A model generated the notes under the pieces. The model was not told the DNA's origin. It saw nothing but the letters and a program-made list of their open reading frames with translations, and searched no databases. Below are positions 57,716-64,000 of a stretch of 64,000 bases of DNA, piece by piece. Position numbers and translations under genes: made by a program. Location: the NCBI RefSeq assembly GCF_900240295.1, contig NZ_OEQB01000005.1, positions 62,001 through 126,000 on the forward strand, read 5' to 3'. Positions within the stretch are counted from its first letter, which is position 1, and the number at the start of each line of letters is the position of its first letter. Origin of the DNA: Megasphaera vaginalis (ex Bordigoni et al. 2020). Lineage in GTDB: Bacteria; Bacillota; Negativicutes; Veillonellales; Megasphaeraceae.

Positions 57716-59213
57716 CCTGCTGATTACCTTCACAGCACGGCAGAACACCTGGCTACCGGCATTAGGGCAGCATATACAACTTTCTCTCAGCGCACTGCTG
57801 CTCGCCACTATCATCGCCGTCCCGCTGGGAATCGTGCTCTCCGGTCAAAAACGGCCGGCAGAAGCGGTCTTGCAGCTTTCCGGTATTATGCAAACGATTC
57901 CGTCATTGGCGCTCTTGGGCCTCATGATCCCCTTTTTCGGTATCGGCGCCATTCCCGCACTAATCGCCCTCATCGTCTATGCACTCTTTCCGATCCTGCA
58001 AGGCACGCTGACAGGTTTGCAGGAAATCCCGCCGGAACTGCATGAAGCCGCTGAAGCCTTGGGTCTGAACAGGCGAGAAAAATTGAAAACCTATGAACTG
58101 GCGCTGGCCATGCCTGTAATCACCGCCGGCATTCGTACGGCAGCCGTCATGATCATCGGCACCGCCACGCTGGCAGCATTGATCGGCGCCGGCGGTCTCG
58201 GCACCTTCATCCTTCTGGGAATCGACCGCAGCAACGACGCGCTCATTCTCATCGGCGCCGTCACGTCAGCTCTGTTGGCGGTTCTCTTCAGCTACGCGAT
58301 TCACACGTTGGAACGGCGTTCGCTCCGAACGGTTCTGCTGACGTTGGGAATCGTTTCCCTGGGACTCGTTATTTCCTTCGTTCCCTTGATTCCGAAGCAT
58401 GACAAGATCGTCATTGCCGGCAAGCTTGGCCCCGAACCGGAAATCCTGATCAATATGTACGGTGAACTGATTCGGAAAAACACGGATCTGGAAGTGGAGT
58501 TGAAGCCGAACTTCGGCAAGACAACCTTTCTTTATGAAGCGCTGAAAGCGGGAACCATTGATATTTACCCCGAATTTACAGGCACGGTGACAGCCAGTCT
58601 CCTGAAAACGCCGCCATCGGTAACGAACGACGCGCGACTGGTCTACGAGGCGGCCCGCGACGGCATCAAGGCGCAGGATAATTTAGCCTATCTCGAGCCG
58701 GCAGCGTATGAAAACACCTACGCCATTGCCGTCCCCCGCATCTATGCGGCCGCCAATCAACTGCAAACGATTTCCGATCTTGCTGCCGTAGAAAAAACGG
58801 CACAGGCCGGCTTCACCCTGGAATTTAACGACCGAGATGACGGCAATCGCGGCCTTGTCTCTCTGTATGGACTCAACCTGCGCGTCAATACGATGGAACC
58901 GGCTCTCCGTTATCAGGCAATAGCGCAAGGAACCATCCAGATCACCGACGCCTACTCAACGGACAGTGAACTGAAACAATACGATTTGGTCGTATTGGCT
59001 GACGACAAACATCTCTTTCCACCTTATCAGGGGGCCCCGCTCATGCGCCAGGAGACACTTGACAACCATTCTGAACTGCAGGCCGCGCTGGAAAAACTAG
59101 CAGGGCGTATGACAGCGGAAGAGATGCGCGCCATGAACTACGACGTGCGAGTCAACGGCCGCAGCGCCCACGACGTCGCTGTCGAATATCTGAAACGTCA
59201 CCACTTGATCTGA
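57705..59213 (+). CDS. ABC permease fused to substrate-binding domain (OpuC/EgtU-like)
   Basis: The 502-residue protein joins a six-helix permease (residues 1-215, with [42 protein letters not shown] and [33 protein letters not shown], the EAA loop). A binding-protein domain of the OpuAC type starts at about 230 ([40 protein letters not shown], and a final [20 protein letters not shown]). Such fusions import choline, betaine or carnitine, and in Streptococcus the EgtU type imports ergothioneine. The substrate is not decided by sequence inspection. The single fused chain explains why no separate binding protein is present. Confidence 0.9.
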   Translation: MLNNLLITFTARQNTWLPALGQHIQLSLSALLLATIIAVPLGIVLSGQKRPAEAVLQLSGIMQTIPSLALLGLMIPFFGIGAIPALIALIVYALFPILQGTLTGLQEIPPELHEAAEALGLNRREKLKTYELALAMPVITAGIRTAAVMIIGTATLAALIGAGGLGTFILLGIDRSNDALILIGAVTSALLAVLFSYAIHTLERRSLRTVLLTLGIVSLGLVISFVPLIPKHDKIVIAGKLGPEPEILINMYGELIRKNTDLEVELKPNFGKTTFLYEALKAGTIDIYPEFTGTVTASLLKTPPSVTNDARLVYEAARDGIKAQDNLAYLEPAAYENTYAIAVPRIYAAANQLQTISDLAAVEKTAQAGFTLEFNDRDDGNRGLVSLYGLNLRVNTMEPALRYQAIAQGTIQITDAYSTDSELKQYDLVVLADDKHLFPPYQGAPLMRQETLDNHSELQAALEKLAGRMTAEEMRAMNYDVRVNGRSAHDVAVEYLKRHHLI

Positions 59214-59244
59214 CCCCATGACCAAACGAGAAAGGAAAAACACG

Positions 59245-59803
59245 ATGTCATTGATGAAAGCAGCCGTCCTCTATCAGGCAGGCGGACCGGAACAACCGAA
59301 ATGGGAACCTGTTCCCATTCTGCCGTCCGCTCCAACGGATCTTTAGTCCAAGTCAAAGTCTTCGGCGTTAATCACTCTGAAATCTTTACGTGCCAAGGCC
59401 TCTTACCGACGGTAACCTTGCCACGCATCTTAAGCATCGAGTGCGTCGTCATCATCGCCGCCTGTACTGCCCCGTCGGCACTAAAGTCACGTTCACCGGA
59501 AAAACTAGCCCTTCCGGAAAGTCTCGATTACGATTAAAGGATCAGCGATCAAAACGACCGCGTGCCGTTGCCGTCGACTACAGATTAGAAACTCGTTGTC
59601 CCCAAGACGATCAGAGATTCCTTTGCTCATTTGCGGCCGGACGGCATTCTCTGGAAAGTCGGCTTATTAGGCGGCTAGCAGTATGTAGAAGACTTCGACT
59701 CAATCAGGAATGCTCCCGATCAAACGTACCGCTTCCTCCCACTCCGGCAACGAAATTCCTGCAGAACTTATTCGACTACACCAACCCCTATCACGTTACA
59801 TAA
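59245..59803 (+). pseudogene. decayed zinc-type alcohol dehydrogenase/quinone oxidoreductase
   Basis: The remains of one medium-chain dehydrogenase are spread over several frames. They begin at ATG 59245 (AAAGGAAAAACACG upstream) with MKAAVLYQAGGPEQPKWEPVP, stop at TAG 59344, then continue in another frame as SLVQVKVFGVNHSEIFTCQG and LPRILSIECVVIIAACTAP. Near the end NFLQNLFDYTNPYHVT resembles the C-terminal region of these enzymes. At least three frame changes and internal stops are present. The sequence from 59804 to 60178 has further weak traces (for example ANNEEHCRVIVTV near 59910) but no gene. Inactivation is old compared with the single lesions at 0-4 kb. Confidence 0.8.
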
Positions 59804-60178
59804 GGCCAGAACGAATCTCTTCCCTTACCCACAGCCAAGATACCTCCGCTACATAGAATATAAAAACGGTTTCGGTAAAACCATCCTCGTCCTTTGAGTT
59901 CAAAAGCAAACAATGAGGAACACTGCCGCGTTATCGTCACAGTTCGTATTCGTAAAACACATCTCTCGATAAGTGTCTTAGACGGTATCATGGCTCGGAT
60001 TAACGCCATAATATAAGAGCGCTGTAGTTATATTGTTCCGAAAATGTAATTGCACAACATCCCCTTTAAAGCCATTATCTGTTCTCCTATCCTCATGCTT
60101 ATCCTCAGTATTCCCATCTCAGTCGATAAAAAAGCAAGCACCACGTCAGCTGACGACCGGTGCTTGCCCGTAAATTAT

Positions 60179-61369
60179 CTATATTTTTTTCATCACTCCG
60201 TGCAAACGCCAGCCGGCCAGAAGACAACAACCGAGACCAATGGCGACGAGAACGAGGATATTGAGCGGCAAGTGAGCCGCATACCCTGCCGTAAATAGCT
60301 GCCGCATGGCATTGGAAAGCCAAGCAATAGGGAAAAAGTACGAAACCGTCTGCAGTACTTGTCCCATCGATTCCTGCGGCCATGTATAGCCCGACATGAT
60401 GAAAGCCGGTACGGGATACAAGACGGCGAGACGAATAAACTGCAATTCGTTTTGGCACAATAGAGAAATAAACAGACTGAAGCCGATAAAGGCGAAGGCA
60501 AAGGCGCCGGCCAAGCCGTAGACTTGATAGAGAGGTGCCTTCAGTGGCAACTGCCAACCGAAGTGGGCCGCCAAGAGAATGACGCTGAAAGCAAGGAGCG
60601 CCATGACCCAATAGGTGATCAATTTAGCGGCAAAGAGAAGATGGCCACGACGGCGATCGGTCAGCGCTACGTCGCCCTCCGAAGAAGCTACGCGCTCTTC
60701 CCATTCGCGCAGTTCATAATGGACCGATGAACCGAGGGTAAAGAAGATCCCCTGCTGGAAGGCCGCCATAGCTAACCCTATGAGGAAGAAGAGCATGTAC
60801 CCCTGCGTCGGGTTATTGAGCACACGCGTTTCATATGTAACGGGATTGATTCGTTTCGCCAGGCGGCTTTCATCCATTCCCAAGCGCAGCGCCCCTTGTT
60901 GCGCGGCGATCTTGTTGGAAAAATCAGCCGTAATATTCTGCGCCGCACTGCTCGTAATATTCGTCAAAATGATATTCGACCCATTGACGACGAAGAGCGG
61001 CGTCGACGTATCCCCCGTTTTTACTTTTTTAGAGAAATCGGCTGGAATATAGACGGCAGCGTAGGCCGTTTTGTTCTGAAGAGCAACATCCATTTCTTCT
61101 TCCGAATTTACATTACCAACAATCGTAAAGGCATCGCTCGAGTCGTAAGCCCGCACGAGGGAGCGGCTGAACGACGTTTGATCCTGATCGTAAATGATGA
61201 GAGGAATGTTCTTGACGATATTCGGCGTATACAGAATACCGAAGAGGACGAGGTACGCAATGGCGGCGCCAAAAAGGAACAGGACACGCATCGGTGAATC
61301 GACAAAAAATTGATGGATTTCTCTTTTAATAAGCTGCCCCAATTCGGGCAGACATGGAGTTAGATTCAT
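60179..61369 (-). CDS. ABC-2 type permease (YhhJ/YbhR-like)
   Basis: The 396-residue membrane protein has one N-terminal helix, a large exterior loop (PLIIYDQDQTSFSRSLVRAYDSSDAFTIVGNVNSEEEMD) and five C-terminal helices with LSPVP-like FIMSGYTWPQESMGQVLQTVSYFFPIAWL, the ABC-2 exporter pattern. It overlaps the next permease gene by four bases. With the HlyD adaptor it forms the membrane part of a drug or metabolite exporter. No ATPase gene is visible in the window for it. Confidence 0.87.
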   Translation of the reverse strand: MNLTPCLPELGQLIKREIHQFFVDSPMRVLFLFGAAIAYLVLFGILYTPNIVKNIPLIIYDQDQTSFSRSLVRAYDSSDAFTIVGNVNSEEEMDVALQNKTAYAAVYIPADFSKKVKTGDTSTPLFVVNGSNIILTNITSSAAQNITADFSNKIAAQQGALRLGMDESRLAKRINPVTYETRVLNNPTQGYMLFFLIGLAMAAFQQGIFFTLGSSVHYELREWEERVASSEGDVALTDRRRGHLLFAAKLITYWVMALLAFSVILLAAHFGWQLPLKAPLYQVYGLAGAFAFAFIGFSLFISLLCQNELQFIRLAVLYPVPAFIMSGYTWPQESMGQVLQTVSYFFPIAWLSNAMRQLFTAGYAAHLPLNILVLVAIGLGCCLLAGWRLHGVMKKI

Positions 61370-62529
61370 GAGACACTTTCTTTCTGCTCAGCATCGAATG
61401 CTCGCATCCGCCGTTTCTGGAAAATCAGCGTCGCCAAAACGAGGCAGACAATACCGATACCGATCATATAGGCACAGTTGCTCCAGAGCATCGGACTCAT
61501 TCCGTTCAGGGACAAATCGCGCAGCGTATCACCAACATAGGCCATTGGCATGGTCAGCGACAAGACGTGAGCCACGGTATTCATGTCGAAACTTGGCCAA
61601 GACAGACCGCTGTATAAAAGGCCCGGCATGATATAGACCATCGGCAGCTGCATGGAACTGCCGCGGTTGGAAGCACAAGCCGAAAAGAGCATGAGCACGG
61701 AAATGAGGAAGGTCAGGAAGGAGGCAATCAAGACGCCTACTTCCAGCCAATTGCCCCGCATCGGCACATGAAAGCCATACACGGCAACGAGGAAAGAAAT
61801 AAAAAAGGAAACCATACCTAAGGCCCAAATGGGCAGCCAGTTTGCCAGTACGATGCAGACGGCTTTCGTCTGTCGGCTGTAACGGCGTCGCAGGATCTCA
61901 CCGATCAATATCGGTCCGACAATGCCCATCATGCTGACTTGCATTCCGTTGAGGAGCAGGCCGGAGAGCATGAACTGCGTATAGCCATTAGTCGGGTTAT
62001 TCAAAATGCGAATGCCGAAGTGGACAGGATATACCATATTCAGCGCGACGTCAGGCACGACGTTCAAGCCTTCGACCAGCTTCTGACCGACAGCCACGGT
62101 ATAACTCCGGTTGATTTCCTGAGCCGAAGCCAAGGCGGCATTACTGAACATATTATTTACCGAGTTTACCGTTACCAATACGTTGCTCTGTTTACCGCTG
62201 CGGATATCTTTCGAAAACCCTTTGGGAATCTCCAGCGTCACTAACGCGTCATATTGGTGAATTGCTTCTTCCAGCTGTCCTTCGCTGACGATCTGATCGA
62301 CGACAGTGAAGCGTTCGGAATCGCTGTACATCTGTATCAACTTCCGACTGGCATTACTCTGATCCCGATCATAAATAGCCAAGGGGATGTGATTGACGGA
62401 ATTTTCCATGTACACGAACCCGAAGAGGACCGTAAAGCCCAAAGGCACTAAGAGGATGAGCAGCGCCAACGGATAGCGGCCGCGCCATAAATCATGCCAA
62501 GCATCGCAAAGTATGCTTTTTATCTTCAT
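61366..62529 (-). CDS. ABC-2 type permease (YbhS-like)
   Basis: The 387-residue paralogue has the same layout, with an N-terminal helix, exterior loop (HIPLAIYDRDQSNASRKLIQMYSDSERFTVVDQIVSEGQLEEA) and C-terminal helices including MPGLLYSGLSWPSFDMNTVAHVLSLTMPMAYVGDTLRDL. It sits between the adaptor and the other permease with four-base overlaps on both sides. The two permeases probably form a heterodimer; the ATPase must be encoded elsewhere or beyond the window. Confidence 0.87.
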   Translation of the reverse strand: MKIKSILCDAWHDLWRGRYPLALLILLVPLGFTVLFGFVYMENSVNHIPLAIYDRDQSNASRKLIQMYSDSERFTVVDQIVSEGQLEEAIHQYDALVTLEIPKGFSKDIRSGKQSNVLVTVNSVNNMFSNAALASAQEINRSYTVAVGQKLVEGLNVVPDVALNMVYPVHFGIRILNNPTNGYTQFMLSGLLLNGMQVSMMGIVGPILIGEILRRRYSRQTKAVCIVLANWLPIWALGMVSFFISFLVAVYGFHVPMRGNWLEVGVLIASFLTFLISVLMLFSACASNRGSSMQLPMVYIMPGLLYSGLSWPSFDMNTVAHVLSLTMPMAYVGDTLRDLSLNGMSPMLWSNCAYMIGIGIVCLVLATLIFQKRRMRAFDAEQKESVS

Positions 62530-63569
62530 AATGAACCTTCATCTACCTTAAAGCGCATGCCCGGACGAAGCACTTCCGAATTGACTTGAACCTTGACATT
62601 GAAACTGATTACGTCCGTATCGTCGCCTCGTTCACTCGTAGCACGCTGCGTCGCAAATTCTGCTTTCTTGCTGATATTGACAATTTCGCCTTCGACAGTC
62701 GTTGTACCGTCACGACCGACTAAAGTTACGTTTTGGTTCAGCTTGATCTTCGCCAACGCCGTTTCCGGAACTTTGAAATCGACCCAGTTGTCCGTCGGAT
62801 CCTGTACGGCTACAATCGGTGTTCCCTGCGAGATCATCGACCCTTCTTCGATGTATTTCGTCGTAATGATACCGTCATAAGGCGCTCTGATTTCCGTTTC
62901 GCTCAAGGCAACATTGATTTGATCCAGTTTCGCCTGAGCCGAGACGATCTTTTGGGCGACAGCCGCTTCGTTGGCCTTGTTGACATCGGTCTGCTGCAAG
63001 GCTGCCGTCGCTTTTCCGGCACCGGCTACGGCTTGGTTGTACGTTTCCTGCGCGACTTTATACTTCGTCGAAATCGCATCGAAGCTCTGCGCCGAAACGG
63101 CGCCTTCATCAACGAGTTGTGCATAGCGATCGTAATCGGCCTTAGCGTTGTCTAAATTGGCCTGCGCCTGGCTGACCTGCGTATTGGCAGCCGTCACATC
63201 GGACCCTGTCGTCCCTTCCTGCATGGACGTTACCGATTGGGCCTGCGTTAACTGGGCCTGCAAGGCCATGATTTCCGCTTCGATCTGACTTTTTTGCGTC
63301 ATCAAATCCCGCTGATCAATAACGGCCATCAACTGACCAGCCTTGACTTGGTCGCCCTCTTTAACCAAAAGCCGGACAACACGACCGGGCACCTTGGCGT
63401 TGACGTCGATTTCTTTGGCATCGGCGCGCCCCCACGTATCAAACTTGACGGTATCTGATGAACCGCAGCCGGCCAACAAGCCTACCAAGAGCAGACTCGA
63501 CAAGGCCGCCGCCATGATCTTCCGCCAGCCAAAGGGCGATTTTCCCGTATTTTTCTTCGTAGTATACAT
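62526..63569 (-). CDS. HlyD-family periplasmic adaptor lipoprotein
   Basis: The 347-residue membrane fusion protein starts with a signal ending LLVGLLAGC (Cys 35). A barrel-sandwich hybrid half (VNAKVPGRVVRLLVKEGDQVKAGQLMAVID), a coiled-coil hairpin of about 120 residues, the second half (ETEIRAPYDGIITTKYIEEGSMISQG) and a beta-barrel (VDFKVPETALAKIKLNQNVTLVG) follow. It links inner-membrane ABC permeases to an outer-membrane channel in a Gram-negative envelope. GGAGGAAGTTCGAA precedes the ATG at 63569. The order regulator-adaptor-permease-permease is typical of TetR-controlled efflux. Confidence 0.9.
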   Translation of the reverse strand: MYTTKKNTGKSPFGWRKIMAAALSSLLLVGLLAGCGSSDTVKFDTWGRADAKEIDVNAKVPGRVVRLLVKEGDQVKAGQLMAVIDQRDLMTQKSQIEAEIMALQAQLTQAQSVTSMQEGTTGSDVTAANTQVSQAQANLDNAKADYDRYAQLVDEGAVSAQSFDAISTKYKVAQETYNQAVAGAGKATAALQQTDVNKANEAAVAQKIVSAQAKLDQINVALSETEIRAPYDGIITTKYIEEGSMISQGTPIVAVQDPTDNWVDFKVPETALAKIKLNQNVTLVGRDGTTTVEGEIVNISKKAEFATQRATSERGDDTDVISFNVKVQVNSEVLRPGMRFKVDEGSL

Positions 63570-63599
63570 TTCGAACTTCCTCCAACTCGATGATTTCGT

Positions 63600-64000
63600 T
63601 TACCTGACGGTAACGCGCGTAATGAGATCTTGCGTAACGTCGTGAATTTGCTGATGCAGCGCCTCAATGCGGGCGGTGATCACTGCGATCTCCGCCTCTT
63701 TGACGCCATACACGGGCAGCACCATGCGCAAAAAGAGGCCATAACTCAGCTTCGTCTGTACTTTCCGCGTAAAATAATACGACGTAATATAGCTTCGCAT
63801 CATACCGTGAATCAATAAGGTGCGCGCAAAGTAATCTTCATAGGCTAATGACGGCAGCAATTCCGCAAATAACTGCTGTGATAAATGGGAAATGCTGTCG
63901 ATTCGGTGCTCAAAAGCTTCTAACATCGCATACCCTTCGAAAAATGAATCGCGTACGTTCTTATTCGACTTGATCGCTTCAATTTCAATCAAAAAAATAA
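63600..64000 (-). CDS. TetR-family regulator, C-terminal part (continues past the window)
   Basis: The frame is open to base 64000 and encodes 133 residues that look like a TetR ligand-binding domain: all-helical, with EGYAMLEAFEHRIDSISHLSQQLFAELLPSLAYEDYFARTLLIHGMMRSYITSYYF. The N-terminal DNA-binding part lies outside. A TTG at 63992 is only a chance start. It is the first gene of the exporter operon, 30 bases before hlyD, and probably represses it. Confidence 0.75.
   Translation of the reverse strand, partial: IFLIEIEAIKSNKNVRDSFFEGYAMLEAFEHRIDSISHLSQQLFAELLPSLAYEDYFARTLLIHGMMRSYITSYYFTRKVQTKLSYGLFLRMVLPVYGVKEAEIAVITARIEALHQQIHDVTQDLITRVTVR

Overview
The window looks like a chromosomal segment of a Gram-negative-walled Firmicute of the Negativicutes, most probably a Megasphaera species. 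The support is a flavodoxin very close to the classical Megasphaera elsdenii protein, a complete acrylate-pathway operon for lactate to propionate (CoA-transferase, lactoyl-CoA dehydratase with its activator, acyl-CoA dehydrogenase), a YadA-type outer-membrane adhesin, and a phosphoheptose isomerase for LPS. Codon use is GC-rich at third positions, with AT-rich promoter regions. No rRNA, CRISPR array, integrase or transposase was seen. One tRNA (Arg, CCT) is present.

Layout. 1-4.2 kb: a GntR-controlled operon of split transketolase plus MFS transporter that carries a nonsense codon and a frameshift, a GlsB/YeaQ membrane protein, and a frameshifted PaaI-like thioesterase. 4.2-5.4 kb: a DUF3793 protein and flavodoxin behind a promoter with a Fur-like box. 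5.4-16.9 kb: transporters, two LysR regulators, a stand-alone glucose-type EIIA, a NusG-II/Gx-transporter pair, a DEDDh exonuclease, a TPR lipoprotein, a LUD protein, and an operon of GltD-like oxidoreductase, carbonic anhydrase and GmhA. 17.1-20.7 kb: a trimeric autotransporter gene on a segment bounded by perfect 28-bp direct repeats. 20.8-24.8 kb: a flavodoxin-like lipoprotein with a DUF4405 membrane protein, BrnQ, and an alpha/beta hydrolase.

25.2-31.8 kb is the acrylate operon: pct, dehydratase activator, a VOC-fold protein, dehydratase alpha and beta, and acyl-CoA dehydrogenase. The VOC protein keeps the four metal-ligand positions of methylmalonyl-CoA epimerase and sits where a lactoyl-CoA epimerase would be useful. 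32-41 kb: AbgT transporter with peptidase T, an E3/E2 pair with no E1 in which the E2-like protein lacks both the lipoyl lysine and the catalytic histidine, a Bcr/CflA exporter, and an aldo/keto reductase with a divergent LysR. 42.9-44.8 kb: an exported esterase fused to Sel1 repeats.

45.2-48.7 kb is a peptidoglycan-salvage operon (MurQ, MurP-like EIIBC, MupG). A lipoprotein NagZ at 52.7-53.9 kb and the orphan EIIA at 7.8 kb could serve the same route. 49-52.7 kb: an EamA exporter, and amtB-glnB with a possible leader attenuator. 53.9-56 kb: three tandem membrane-anchored zinc-ribbon proteins upstream of nagZ. 56.5-59.2 kb: a MarR-linked osmoprotectant-type ABC transporter with a permease/binding-protein fusion. 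59.2-59.8 kb: a decayed zinc-type alcohol dehydrogenase. 60.2-64 kb: a TetR-HlyD-ABC-2 export operon running off the right edge.

All calls were made by reading the sequence. Family names rest on recognised motifs and remembered homologues; no searches were run.
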